DNA from: Sarcocystis neurona
Taxonomy: Eukaryota > Apicomplexa > Conoidasida > Eucoccidiorida > Sarcocystidae
DNA length: 64,000 bases
NCBI GenBank assembly: GCA_000727475.1
Contig: KL647307.1
Coordinates: forward strand, 1,570,895-1,634,894
Direction: 5' to 3'
The notes under the pieces are model-generated. The model made no database searches. It saw only the letters and a program-made list of their open reading frames with translations, and was not told where the DNA came from. The position numbers and the translations under genes are program-made. Within the stretch, counting starts at the first letter, position 1, and each line of letters begins with the position of its first letter. Of this stretch, positions 1 to 12,492 are shown piece after piece.

Positions 1-111
1 TGGTACGGCTGCTGCCCCTGCTGCTGCTGCTGCAGTGTCTTTGTGCGCTGCTGCTGAACTTTTTGCTGCTGGGCGTGTTTTATGCGGGCTGTTGCTGCTG
101 GTGTGCTGCAG

Positions 112-3100
112 CGATCAGCAACAGCGCAGAACTTGCAGAGCATTTCGCCGGGCTGCCGGTGCCTTCTGTGGCGTTCGCGCCGTACACCGCGCAGCAACTG
201 ATGGCCCTCCTGCTCCACCGTCTGCAGCAGGCGAAGGAGAATCGCAGCAGCACAGGAGCAGTAGGAAAGGAAGGACACGAACAGCGACCGCAGCAGCAGT
301 GCTTTGCCTTGCCTGCTCTCCTCGTCTTTGCCAGGAAGGCAGCAAATACGTACGGCGACTTCCGCATGGCTCTCAGCGGTCTCTGGTGCGTCTCTGTCTC
401 ACTCCCATTAACTGCTTCTGTCTACCCGCATCCCTCTTCCATCTTCCTTTCTCGGAGGGCATGGATGCGCGTGACGGTCTCCATATGTATATGCACACAT
501 ATACGTTTCGGCGTGGCGACGCACATGACTAGGTAGACATTTACGTACATAATATAGAGAGAGGTACAGAGAGAGACAGAGGCAATAAGGCGCACGGAAA
601 AAAAATGTATATATGTATGTATACCAGCACGAAGACGTGTTTGCCTTTCTTTCTGCCCGTATAGGCTGATACGTGTCTATAGAGGTGTCTGTACACCTGA
701 ACGCATGCAGACAGCTACGCCTGACGGCCTGTATGAGGTTTCGTCTACATTAGTGAGCTGCCAAGACGCACAGCCCCACGTCTAGGTAGGTCCTTGTCTG
801 GGGCCCCTACGTCCTTTACGTCGTCCAACTTACCCGCCTACATATCTCCGTAGCATGCGCGCCCCCCTGGCACACTTGCATGCGTACGTATATAAAATAT
901 ATATACGTAGAAGTCGACAACTTCACTTGTTTCTACTTGTAGGAATTTCGTGGATGTCGCCCTCAGGAGAGACGACTGATGCGGCGTAGACGTCGGAGCA
1001 TATGTATTCATACATATGTATGTATGTATACGTACGTATCTACATATATATATGTATGCGTATGCATATGTGTGTGTATACGCATATATATGTATGTACG
1101 TGTGTCCCTATGTGTGGACGTGTGTGTGGACGTTCGCGCGCGCACCTGTTTATGGATGTGCGAATGTGTATGAGTGCGTCCTATATATATGTGTGTGTGT
1201 GCGAGGATGTACGTAGGTATACATGTATGTAGGTAGGGGTCTATGTGTGAGATTGACGTGGGAGAAAAGCATGCAGACAACGGCTGTAACGCGTCCCTGT
1301 GCACACGATCGGGTGGGCAGAGATGTAGGACACCCGCAGACAGAAAAATTGGTAGGAGTGTTCTTCTGTACTGCTGCTGGGGTAGTCCTGCGAGTTGTTC
1401 GTCTTTCTGCTGCAGCCGCGCAGTCGAGGATAAAGTGACCGTCCTGCAGGAAGAGCGCTGCGCTGCCCTGGAGCAGCTGGGACAGGCAGTGAACGCAGCC
1501 GCAGCAGCAGCAGCAACGCGAGCAGCAGCGGCGGCAGAAGGACGGACAGCAGCAGGTGCTGCGTCTCTTTGGAGCAGCGACGGGTTCCCTGCGGCGGCTG
1601 CTTCTTCCGACGGCGGCGCAGGGGGTTCCTCTGCGGCGAGGGCAGCCGGGAGGAGCGCTGGGGCAGCAGCGTCACCAGCAGCGAAGGAAGATGGAGAAGG
1701 AGACGCAGTGCGGAGAGAGGAAGAAAGAGAAAGACGAGAGCCGGTACGAAGAGCAGAACCGACAGCAACAAACGCTGCCAGTTCACTTTGCGAAGAACTT
1801 CCTCTGCTGCTGTCTGCCCAAAAGAAGCGCTGCCTGTCTTCTGACACTGCGCTGCTCAAGGAAGGCAGAGGGACAACGCTTTGCCCCATCTCCCTTCCCA
1901 GCAGCAAAGGCCGGTATTATCACCCCCGCGACAGCTCGCTTCTCTCTCCATCGCGTCCTGCAACCGCTGCTTCTGTCTGCTGCTGCTCCTCGTCCTCCTC
2001 CTCGCCATATGCAGCAGCATCTGCTGCTGGCGTTGCTCGTCCGGCAGGAGCGCCGACGCAGACTGCTGCTGCGCTCTGCAGTACTCCGCTACGTGCTGCT
2101 GGTGCTGCCGGTGCTGACGTCTGTGTCCCTGACGCTGCTGCTGCTGATCACGCTACCGGTGCCACAGCTGCGACGACCGGTGCTGCTGCTACTGACAGGA
2201 GCGGGCCCGCTGCCTGCACGTGTAAGCGGCTTCGCATTGAAGAAGAGACTAAGGCGGACTGCGGTGAAGAAGAGGCCGCAGCCGACAGCAGGGGAGTGAA
2301 AAGGCAAGCGAGTTGCCGTGGGTTCTGTTCATCTCCGCGGCAGCGAATGGGAAAGGCGGAGAAAGAAAGCAGAAGCGTGTGGGGCTGCACCGGCGTGTCT
2401 TGCAGCTGCAGCGGCACGCCGTCCCCTCCTGAGGTCGCAAAGACTCGCCTGCAGCTGGCGGGAAGTTCGGCGGCAGCAAGCGGTGCAGAAGAAGGTGGAG
2501 AGCGGGAAGGAGGAGGGGAGAAAGATGCCACAGCAGCAGGAGCATCTGCAGCGGCAGCGACAGCGGCAGGAGGGGCGGCAGCAGCAAGAGCAGCAGGGAC
2601 TGCAGCAGCAGGAGCAGCTGCAGCAGCAACGGCAGCAGCTGCAGGAGCGTTAGCAGCAAAAACAGTAGAAACGAAAGTAGCAGAAGTAGCTGCAGCAGCA
2701 AGGGCAGCAGTAGTAGGGGCGGTGGCAGGAAGGGTAGTACCGGCGGCAGTTCGTATAAAGATGGCAAAGCTGCAACTGATGGAATGTCCAGGCGGTGGTA
2801 CGCAGCAACAGCCGCAGGGGGAACACACGCTGCTGCCTGAGACACCTTCTACTGCGGCAGACACGTGTTCGTCGAGCTCTCCTCTCCTCAGCAGCAGCTC
2901 CTGCTGCAGGAACGCTGCCGCGGGCCAAGAAGAAGAGCAGCAGGGGCTCTGTGCAAAGGCACCGCCGCCGAAAAGAAGCAGCCCGCGCAGCCAGAGCAGC
3001 TGCAACGCCGCGAACAGCAGCGCCGTCAGCAGCAGGTACACGCCTGACCACAGCACCAGCAGCAGCAGCAGCAGACGAAGAGAGGAGGAGCGACTGCCAA

Positions 3101-6100
3101 CGCTGCTGGAGCAGCAGTCTCCTGCGGCCGCGTGGGAGAGACAAGAAGAAGTCCTTGCCTTCGCTGCTGCCGCTGCTGCTGCGGGGAAGAAAAACCCGCA
3201 GGAGGTCGAACCCGACACAGCGCAGCTGCAGCGCGGCACAGCTCACCAACACGTTGCGCACAGGCCTCGCTTCGCCTTCGGTAAGTTTTCTGTTCGCCAG
3301 CAGCAGCAGCAGCGGAACCAGAAGCAGTAACAACAGCATCGGTAGCACCTGCAGAGGCAGCAGCAACAGCAGCAGCAGGCGGCAGGCTTCCAGCAGCGGG
3401 AGCAGCAGTAGCTAGCCGAATCAGCAATACATGCAAGGAACCAGCAGCAGAGGCGCTGCAGCAGGAGCGGCAATATGACTCCCTGCGTTGTTCTTCCTTC
3501 TGAGTGTAGTCTCAGCCTCAACAGATATTGGCTGTTCGTCTAGTTGCTTCGGTCTCAGCCCACCCACGGCCACCTGAAGAGGGGAAGAAAGAAATATATA
3601 TGTATTTATGTGTCGATACCTAAGTGCTGATGTACGTGATCTATTTTGGTCCGTCTACCTCGAGAGAGGAAGAAGAAACATATATATATATATATATACA
3701 TGTGTGTGTACACACACAAGTACTGGTGTACGTGATCTGTCTTTCCCCATCTACCTGAAGAGAGAGAAAAATATATATATGTATATATACGTATATATGT
3801 ATATACATATATATATGTATATATATGTATACATATGTGTGTATAGATACATAAGTACTGATGTGCATGATCCATCTTTCACCGTCTACGAGAAGAGGAA
3901 AAAGTAGTGCGTATATATATATATATATATGTATGTATATATGTTGGTATGTACACATATAAGTATTGTTGTAGGTGATCTATCTTTCCCCGTCTGGCTG
4001 CAGAGAAAAAGAAATACATACCTATATACATATGTGTATATGAATACATACGTACTGGTGTACGTGATCTGTCTTTCTCTCAAGTGGCACACGTTTCTTT
4101 GGCTCTTCTGATATTTGTCCTGCATGCCTTCGCACTGCAAGGAGAAATTTTGAAGGGGCCGGGTTGAAGTAAGGCGTCGTAACAGGCGTGCTGATTTCTG
4201 CCTCATCCTCAAGAGAATTCTGCGCCTGCCTGCTGGTGCTGCTGCTGGGAGGACTCTATATCCGTTTCTCTCCTGATGCTGCTTCTTTTGCCGAGCTGGA
4301 CGAACCTGCTCCTGCTGTTGCTGCTAGCAGAGTTGCTTGCTGCTGCTGTCGCCTTGTGGCGTCTTTTGCTGTTGCTGCTGCTGTTGCACCCCCTCACTAC
4401 TCCGGCCGCAGCTGCTGCTCCTGCTGCTTCTTTTCTGTTGCTGCTGCTGAGGGTGACTTCCGTCATTGTAAGTCGGCTGCAACGGGGACTGCTTCTGTCG
4501 GTGCAGTGGGTACAGCTGTTACGCCTGCTGCTTTTTTTGATGCTGCTGCTGGCTGCTATCGTTGTACTGGTGCCTCGCGTTCTTCTTGGAGGAAGGCCTG
4601 TCCCGGCCCGCCTTGGGTATCCCTCCGCTGCTCATCGAAAATGGCAGCAGCAGCTGCTGCTGTGGAGTGGGAGTTGCTGCCGCAGCGCCTTCTATCGCTG
4701 TTACTGTTCCTGCTGCCGCCTCTTCTTTGGCGGTGCTGCTGCTGGGGCCAAAGCAACTTGTCCCGGCCGCTGTAGTTGTCGCGGTTTTGCTGCCCTTGCT
4801 CTGAATTTCTGCTGCTGCTGCTGAAGCATTTCGACGCGACTGCAGCCGACGCTGCATCTGTTTGCTGCTGCTGTTGCTGTGGCTACTGCCGACTGCTCGG
4901 GCGATGCTGCATCTCTTCGCCGCTGCTGTTGCTGCAGCTACTGCCGAGTGCCACCTTGAGCCCGTGATACTGCTCTTTCTGCTGGTGCTGCAGGCGGAAG
5001 ATTTTCCTGCTGCTGTTGCGTGTCGCATTGATGTGGTTGCTCATTTGGTGCTGCTGCTGTTGATGCTGCTACAGACGAAGAGGAGTTTGGGTGCTACGCT
5101 GCGACGCCTCCTCCATCTCCCTCCGCAGGTGTCCAGACGCAGCCACCTGCTTTCTGCACTTTGCTGTCTGCGTCATCTTTCTACAACAGCAGCCGCAGCA
5201 GCAGCACCGCAACAAGCAGCACCAACAGCTGCAGCACTAGCAGCAGCGACAGTGACAGCAGCGTCAGCAGCAGGGGAGGCTTTGCTCGCCGAAGAAGCAG
5301 CGGCAGCAGTCGTCTCACGTCGACCAGCAGCACCACGTGGTGCGCCGGAGGGGAAAACGAAAACACCACATACCGAAACAGCAGCAGCAGCAGCACCAAT
5401 GACAACAGCAGCAGCAGCAACCTCAGCAGCAGCAACGACGGCAGCAGCAGCGTGAACAGCTGCAGCAAGACAGGTAGCACCGAAGCAATTGCAAGCAGCA
5501 ATAGCAGGGATGCAGAAGTTTCCGCGTTGTCTTGTTCTGACAGGGATGTCCTTCCCGCTAGGACCTTCCTATTACCTAACATTCAGAAGAAGAACAGCAA
5601 AGCCGCAGCAGCTGGATTTATGCCCCCAGCTGCTGGTACTGCTGCTGCTTCTTCAGGGGTCGCATTTGCTGTAGCTGCAACAGCACAGCACAAGTCTGAG
5701 CAACCTCAGCAGCGGCAGCAGGACCAGCAGAATTCAGCTGCTGCAGAAGATCGGAAACCGACCTCCCTTCTCTCGGCGTCTACCGCTGCTTCTGTCTCAA
5801 AAGATGTAGAAGATGTAGAACCACCAGGTGCACACGACTGCTGCGCTCACTCCGGTAGAAGCGACGAGGACATGGAAGAGGCAGCTGCAACGAAACGCGT
5901 CTCCTCACCTGCTGCTGCTTCAGAAGCTCTGCCTGGTGCTGCCACTGACTCTACGGCTGCTGTTGCGCCTTCTCACTCCCGTCAGACTCTGCCCTTCCGC
6001 CCCGCTGCTGTCGCTGCTGCTGCTTTTTATTCCGCTTCTTCGTCGCAAACCAGAGGGGGCGGCGGCAGAGAAGCTGCGTCCCCCGTTTCCACTAGCCCGT

Positions 6101-9100
6101 GCAGCGCGCTTCTTCAGCCTCGTGGCACCCCGCCAGCACTTGCAACAACAGCAGGACCGGCAGCAACAGCAGAAGCGGTGGAAGGGGGAGATTCAAGCAG
6201 CTGCTCTGGCTGGCGACCACGTGTTGACGTGGCGGCAGCATGCCCGACGCCTGCTGCATTGCCGCCCGCTAGTCCTAAGCGCCCGCTTGAAGAGTCGCTG
6301 GAGCAGCAGCGCGCAGCCGAATGGCGATGTCATGCGACCACGAGCAGCAGCGGCGACGGCAACAGCACGGGCGGTGGCCACAGGGAGGAGGCGGTCGCAG
6401 GGAGATCGGCAAGAGAAAGTGGACAGACGTCTGAAGCTGCATGTCTTGTCGCGAAGACAAAGACACTTGTAGAAAAGAAAGGAGAGTCGCAGGCGACTAG
6501 GAAGCTCGTAACGTCTGCGCATGCAGGGGAGACTGCCGCTGGTGCTTCTTCTTCCTCGGCAGCAGCCGCAGCAATAGGAGTGGAAGCGCTGAACAGCAGG
6601 GCCGGCCTTCTGTTCGGTAGTGAGCAGCAACGTGTCATTGCCCGCACCCAGGGTCTCCCTCTCATGCAGCAGGTGTTTCTGCTGGCTGCCTGCCGCAGCG
6701 CGTTGCACCGGATCAAGCAGCAGATGCAACGGGAAGGCTCCGCAGACGTCTCGCCCCAGAAGAAGCAACAACAGCAGCTGCAGCAGCAAAAGCAACAAAA
6801 ATTACAACGGCAGAAACACCAGCTGCAGCAGCAAGGACACGCTGCTATTCAGCCGGAGCTGCTGCGCGGGTGCGGCGGCAGCTCTCTACTCACTTTCAGC
6901 GACGTACAGGTAAGCAGCACTTCAGCCTCACTGCTCCTCCCCGACTTCTTCTTCATCTGCTGTGCGCTGTTGTGCTGCACTACAGCTGCTGCGTTGCAGG
7001 TGCTGCTGAGGGCTGCGCTGCTGCTGCAGCTCCTCCTGGACTGCTGTTGTTGCTCTGCAGTCTCCCTGCCTCGGCTGCGGCTGCTGCTCTTTCTCCCGAC
7101 CTCCTTGCTGCTGCTGTCCAGTTCCTTGTGTCTTCGCAGCCGCTGCTCGTATTCTTCCTCCCGGGCTGCAGTTGCCTCTGCCGTACGATTCGCCTGTGGC
7201 TTCGGCTGCCATGACGTCGACGGTGCTGCTGCGGTTTCTGCAGCGTTGCTGCTGGTGGAGCTGCTGGGGGAAGGGTGCTGCTGCTGCTCTCCCACGCCGC
7301 TATTACTCCTGCGTTGCTGCGGTTGTCGCTGCTGCCAATCTCCTGTCGCTCCTGCCGGTCTTGTAGTGTGCCTGCGCTGTCTTCCTGCGACTGCTGCGGA
7401 TGTTTTTCCCTCCGTATCTGCACGTGATGCCGTTGCTTCTCCGAGCTATTCTGGCCTTCCCGCTGCCGCTGCTGCCGCTGCTTCAGCAGGAGTACCGGCT
7501 GCTGCGTCAGGAGTTGAGCAGCGGCGGCGTCCTCACGGAGAAAATCTCTGCTTCCTGCTGGAGACACGCAGTAGAAACGTTCGAAGAGCTGGGACTGATG
7601 CGACGTAGCAGCAACAACAGCAGTCATTACGCGTCGAAAGCAGCAGCAGCCGGCGGTGGTGGTGGCGCTCGTGGGCGCAACAGCGGCAGCAGCGGGAGGC
7701 TGTCTGCTTCTTCCTCCTCTCCATTCCGGATGAGGAAAGGCGGCAGCGGCTCGCCTTTTCTCAGAAGAGCGCCGCCTCCCGCTGCGGCTGAGCAGGAGCA
7801 GGTGAGGCCACTACCTTCCGACAGCAGCTGCACCGCAGAGCAGCAGCAGAGCTCCCAGAGAGCAGCAGCACCCCATCTGACCGCTGCAACTGTGCACACC
7901 AGACGTGTGCGCAAGTGAATCTACATGTGAAGTTTATCTTCTCCTTCTTGTCGAGTGACCTTCTTACTTCCTGCAACAAAGACATCCGCTGCCGTGTCTC
8001 GAAGAGCTGCGTCTCTTCTTTTTAAACTACTCATCTCCCCTTGTCTAAAAAAAAGGCGACAAGAGCGCTTAAGCGGGACTTCGTCTTCTTCTCGTCGTTT
8101 CTTCTGTGATCCTCCTCGTGTTTCTTCTTGCGTTCGGGCTCCAGCCCCCCTTTTTTGCTTCACAACACCGAAGCGAAGGCGCGATTTTCGTCCTTTTTTT
8201 CTCCACGGGTGCGGCTGGCTCAGACGCGGTCTCCTCGCCTGCTAAAAAGAAATCTCGGAGGCCCTCTGCTTCAGCCAGAAAGACGTGAAAAATACTAGCT
8301 GTGGGCGACAGCGCTGCCAGTGTGCATCTTTCTGTCATGAGAGAGACTGAGCGCCCTCACCCGATATACACATCAGTTCATATAGCTGTATATTCAGGCC
8401 TACACACATATGTGAATATAGTAGAGACCTGTAAATCTCTCTGTACACAGATATATATATATATAACTGTATCTACACCTACGTGTACACATGCACATAA
8501 ACACATACATATATATACATATATATATGTTTGTATGTATGTGCTGATTTACCGACGCGGACGTGTATACCTGCGTGTGTGCACCTATGTATATATGTGT
8601 TTTTTTTTTATCTGGTCGTACAGTCACGTTGGCCAGGCGTCCAGGTGTGGGGCTGCATACGCAGAAGAGAAATATATTTCTATTAAAGGTGGCCGCGGAG
8701 GTTGGACAACGTCTTTTCTATGAACTTCGGTGCAACGAGGCACACGGCACATCAATTCATTTCATTCCGACACTCTTGCGTCTACGCCAACAAGCCGCAG
8801 GAATATATTATTGCACACCTCAAACGTACATGGATCAGTCTCTTTCTACTTGCATCCACATATATATATACATATGTGTTCGCAGGTGTGGCGGAAGGCA
8901 TACCCATATGTATATATATATATATATATACGCACATACGTATTCGTAGGTACGGCGGAAGGCAGACGCACATATATATATATATATACGTGTACGCACG
9001 TAGGTGTGCCGGAAGCTTTTATCCCGGCTGTGTGTGTACAGGTTGCTGTAATTAGAGTAGTCTCGATGCGCGTGGTACACAACGGTGCGCGGGTTTCTTC

Positions 9101-11272
9101 GAAGGAAAATAATGACGCCGTTATTCTTTTGTTTCTCGATTTTCTGTTCCCCTCTATTCACTTCTCCCTTTTATGCCCTTTGGCTAAGAGTCAGCTTCCT
9201 ATGCGAGTCACACCTCGAGAGCAACAGCGTCATGGGCTGCTTCACAAAAATAGCTTCAAAGATGAAGAGAGACAGACACACAAGAAACTCTATACAGAAG
9301 GATATGTACGAAGTGCTGGACGGCTAGGTGAAGATCTACAGATAACTGTATAGAGGGACAGGTAGCTATGGAGACGGACACTGGAGTACACAAGTAGCTA
9401 AAATAGAGATATATATAGAGAGAAATATGTACGTAGAAAAGAAAGGGGCGGCACAGATAGATGGGTCGCTGGTTGCCTGTATATACGTAGATGGATAGGC
9501 AGATAGTGCAAAATATTTGTATATGTATATGTATGTACGCACGTGTATAGATGTGTAAAAAGGTAGATAGATGACTGCCTGTATATGTGTAGATGAATAA
9601 GCAGATACTCCAAAATTTTTGTGTATATATAGTTGTACGTACGTGGACATATGTACACAATTGTGTATGTAGGTGCATCTTGTGTATAATTACATCTACT
9701 GTGTAACAGAACAAATCTTCTGCGCGTTGTTCACAGACGCCAGAGACACCGAAAGCGTCAGAGTGTGCTGCTCTGTGATTTGGTTTCTTCTGCTTTTGTT
9801 GTTGGCGCTGGGCTGCACGCCGGTTTTCGTACTTCCGCAAGTGGACATGACCTACGAAGACTTTCTGCTTGAACACTCGAGTCAAATCTGCCCCGTCCTT
9901 CTTCGTTTTACTCTCCTGTGACTTCTGCAATAACGCAAGACGGGGAGAAATCTGAACGTGTGCTTCCCCTTCCCGATTTTCCATACGTATGCTTGTGCAA
10001 CTAATATACGAATACAGGTATAATTACATATCTAGATGGGTAGGTATTCAGGTAGATATATAGATGCAAGTCGGCTTAGGTACGTCTGTATTATTTGTTC
10101 ACCCTTACATACATATGCATATATATATATACAGAGAGAGAGAGAGAGATAGAGAAACACATATGTCTATGTAGAGATACACATATACGCATGTGTATTC
10201 ATTAATGTGTAAACGCGTACATAGACCAAGGCGCACTTCGTTGCGTGCGCACGAGTGGGCAGCTTTAGGCCTTTACGCATTCTTCAAATGAAGCTGTATT
10301 TTATTTGTCACGCAGCCGCGCTTCTGCTGTGTGAAGTCCAGGTGCATACATCTTTGCTTATGCCTGGGTCTACCGGTGCGTCTGGGTGTGTGTGTGTGTA
10401 CCTATACACATTTTCACGCATACACACGTGAATGTATTAATGTGACATATATAGATATATGTGTATATCTGCGTCTTTATACTTGTGGAGCTGCACCTGC
10501 GGAAGGACAGTGTGCCTTCGTTTCTCCACGATCTATATGTGTTTTCTAGTTCTTCGGTGCCGGTTCCTCCCCCTCATTCTTCTACAAATATACATATATA
10601 TATACACAGTATTGTGTGGATTTGACGGAACCTGTGCTGTTTCCTCGTCCCTCTTTAGAGTACTTGTGACCTGTGTCTGTTTGTTTTCTTCGTCGCTCTC
10701 TGCAACACGTGCGTGCTCTTTTCTGCAACCTTTGTGGCTGTGTGCGTCGCCGCTCCAGAGTTCTCCTTTTTTTGTCCTCCCTTCTACTACACGGGCACTT
10801 AGCGGAATTTATACTTTCTCTTCGTCTTCCCTCTTTTTCGGTGTAAATTGATGTACCCACACCCCTTTGCATATGTATACATATATGTATATGCACACGA
10901 ATATGTAGCAGACTTTAACTCTCGTACGTGTGTGCTTTTTTTTCAACATAAGCAACGCCGTACGAGTGTCACGGTAGACGGCCCCCTCTCTGTGCGCCAA
11001 GATCTATACAGCTGTACACGTGTATATACATATATATAGAGAGAGATATATAGTTTCTACAGGTAACATGTGTTGACTTCTGCGCACACACGCACACCTG
11101 GACATTGAAATGACTAACGGCAGCTAACTCTTTTCTCAAGAACTCTTTTGTTGTATGTACTTAGGCATGGGAGCTACAGTTGTCCCCGGCGCTGATGGAG
11201 GCAGCGATCAAAAGCATGCAGCCGCTGCTCAGCACGTCTGTTTTCGAAGAGCCATCTGCAGCGGATTTTTGA
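112..11272 (+). CDS. CDC6/ORC1-type DNA replication initiation AAA+ ATPase, 3' part (5 exons)
   Basis: Five exons join in phase: 112-385 (5' part lies outside the window; its acceptor is inferred), 1416-3280, 5129-6909, 7487-7801 and 11165-11272 (TGA at 11270). Exon 1 carries the sensor 1 motif ISNSAELAEHF, then FAPYTAQQLMALLLHRLQQA (the family's F-x-PYT-x2-QL-x-IL signature) and the sensor 2/lid motif ARKAANTYGDFRMAL. Exon 3 ends with the start of the winged-helix domain, LPLMQQVFLLAACRSAL. Exon 4 continues it (EELGLMRR) and exon 5 closes it with WELQLSPALMEAAIKSM. CDC6 and ORC1 load the MCM helicase at replication origins in the nucleus. PYT and the xPLQQK-like motif lean towards CDC6, but ORC1 is not excluded. 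Walker A and B must lie upstream of the window. About 1,000 low-complexity residues separate lid and winged helix. Family assignment is firm; exon 2 may hide further introns. Confidence 0.8.
980..1225. repeat. TATG/TG/TACG microsatellite in an intron
   Basis: Alternating purine-pyrimidine tract with TATG, TGTG and TACG units inside the first visible intron (386-1415) of the CDC6/ORC1-like gene. ORFs across it read only as Tyr/Cys/Val/Ile strings and are not genes. Confidence 0.85.
1416..3280 (+). repeat. Homopolymer-rich exon (poly-Ala/Ser/Gln) of the CDC6/ORC1-like gene
   Basis: The exon starts in phase with the lid motif (GLCRAVEDK) and then becomes a run of GCA/CAG/GCT-based Ala, Gln, Ser, Cys and Arg stretches for about 600 codons. 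It ends at a strong donor (TCG|GTAAGTTTT). All six frames are long here because the triplet repeat avoids stops. The sense frame is chosen by phase agreement with the flanking conserved exons. Confidence 0.6.
3590..4090. repeat. Five-copy intronic minisatellite with microsatellite spacers
   Basis: A core of about 50 bp resembling AAGTACTGGTGTACGTGATC plus a downstream TCTGTCTTTCCCCRTCTACC recurs at about 3625, 3717, 3853, 3959 and 4048. Each copy is separated by an expanded TATATATG or TGTG tract of different length. It lies in the intron 3281-5128. Confidence 0.85.
5129..6909 (+). repeat. Low-complexity exon (Ser/Ala/Gln runs) leading into the winged-helix domain
   Basis: The acceptor is CTCCATCTCCCTCCGCAG and the donor is CAG|GTAAGC. 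The phase agrees with the upstream donor at 3281. The first roughly 470 codons are Ser-, Ala- and Gln-rich and disordered. The last roughly 100 codons contain LPLMQQVFLLAACRSAL followed by a poly-Gln run. Confidence 0.65.
8380..9020. repeat. Microsatellite tracts with a 3-copy 20-bp motif
   Basis: TA/TATG tracts in the large intron 7802-11164. A motif close to CGYAGGTGTGGCGGAAGGCA recurs at about 8881, 8945 and 8999, each copy followed by a TA-rich tract. Confidence 0.75.
9456..9640. repeat. Two-copy diverged tandem duplication (period 110 bp) in an intron
   Basis: The block beginning GATAGATGGGTCGCTGGTTG at 9456 recurs in diverged form at 9566. Both copies contain GCCTGTATAT, a GTAGATG block and CAAAATWTTTGT. 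It lies in the intron 7802-11164. Confidence 0.75.
10085..10200. repeat. TATA/GAGA microsatellite in an intron
   Basis: Adjacent TACATATA, (AG)n and ATACACATATACGCA tracts, still inside the 3.4-kb last intron of the CDC6/ORC1-like gene. Confidence 0.7.
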
Positions 11273-12130
11273 AGTCGAACTTGTTGCACCTTCGTGGTAC
11301 ATCTTCACCTCCGTGAAGCGGAAGACTCTCCGGCAGTTCAATCTGCTCTTCTATCTGGCAAGGCGACTCTTTGAGTGACGCGCGAGGAGACGAAAAAAAC
11401 GTCACTTTTTCTCCTTGATTTCTTGGCGTCGATACCCGTACGTATATATATGGATGTGTACACTTCCGTATAATCATGCTTCTGGCGTAGAAAACCTAGG
11501 TGTAGCCTATGCTTAGGTGCAGCTGTACATCGCGCACACAAACAGATACCTATGTGGAGTCTCCCTGTAGAGCACGCAGATGCGGCATTTGTGAGACTGA
11601 GTATCAACTGATACACGTATGTTTTTGTATGTAGGTCTGAATTTGTATGTGTAATTTTACCACAGACGAAAACGGGCACGACCTGCGTAGGCGTGGGTGT
11701 CAACAATCATCGGTACGCGCACATATATATATATATATATATGTATAAATACATATACATACCTAAACCTATATATCTACACATCCTCCGACGGAAAGGA
11801 TGGTACTGCCTGTTTGTTTCTTCTCTCCCTCGCTTAGGGTCTTTCTGGTGAGAAAATCTTGTGGTAAAGTTCCTCTTGCCTCGTTCAGAGGCAAAGGAAC
11901 TTTACCTTTCTCTCCATTTAATTCTCTTTTAAACTGCACAGCAGTCCCAAGAACTTGGCGCTACGTGATGGTCAGTGCAGCCATCCGTACATCTGCCGAG
12001 GGCACGCCATGTTTTTTTTTCTCACGAATATTGCAACAAAAGCTTGTAAGCGCTCTTTAAAAAGATGCACGGCAGATACACACACGCATCTGCACTTTTT
12101 CCTGCCGTCCCTCTTTTTGTTGAGCGGCCG
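11273..12130. other. Intergenic stretch 3' of the CDC6/ORC1-like gene
   Basis: It contains a short TA microsatellite at about 11,720-11,770 and no convincing exon. Short ORFs on either strand lack recognisable features or good splice signals. Confidence 0.5.
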
Positions 12131-12358
12131 TCAGAGACACGGTGAGGAGTGATGCACACGGAGAGTCAGATGCTCTTGTGCGTCTCCGTATCTGTCAAGC
12201 ATCACAGACCCTCTGCGAAAAGCAGCTAATAGAGACCGGTACTTGAAATGACAACTTTCTTCATTTAATCTAAGCGTCCGTGCAAAATGGGGAGCGAATG
12301 CGCATGGCGGCATTCCGGCGTCTGCTGAAGGTTTCGACCTAATGCCGCGCGCTTCCAA
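12131..12358 (-). CDS. Candidate C-terminal exon, unrecognised
   Basis: Minus-strand open frame ending in a stop at 12131. It has ordinary protein-like composition (for example LNEESCHFKYRSLLAAFRRG) unlike microsatellite translations. A possible acceptor (CGGACGCTTAG) lies inside the frame, so the exon may start near 12,270. No family was recognised and upstream exons are not resolved. It could be chance. Confidence 0.3.
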   Translation of the reverse strand: MEARGIRSKPSADAGMPPCAFAPHFARTLRLNEESCHFKYRSLLAAFRRGSVMLDRYGDAQEHLTLRVHHSSPCL

Positions 12359-12492
12359 GCGTCGAATATTTTGGTGAATACCTTAGTTTCGTTGTACGTG
12401 GTTGTTTCTTGCGTTCCTGCCATTACACACACATATTTGTACTCGTCGTCGTCTCGCCCATTTGCGGGTGTTCACCTTATAGAACCTGACTC

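Noticed and set aside
1008..1907. Minus-strand ORF of 299 codons
   Set aside because: Half is microsatellite translation (Thr/His/Tyr strings) and half is antisense of triplet repeats.
2148..3239. Long minus-strand ORF (363 codons) opposite the CAG-rich exon
   Set aside because: It is the antisense of CAG/GCA repeats, which avoid stops in all frames, and has no conserved motif. Phase-linked exons support the plus strand.
8782..9161. Several ORFs on both strands rich in Ile, Tyr, Thr and His
   Set aside because: They are translations of TA/TG/TATG microsatellites and lie inside an intron.
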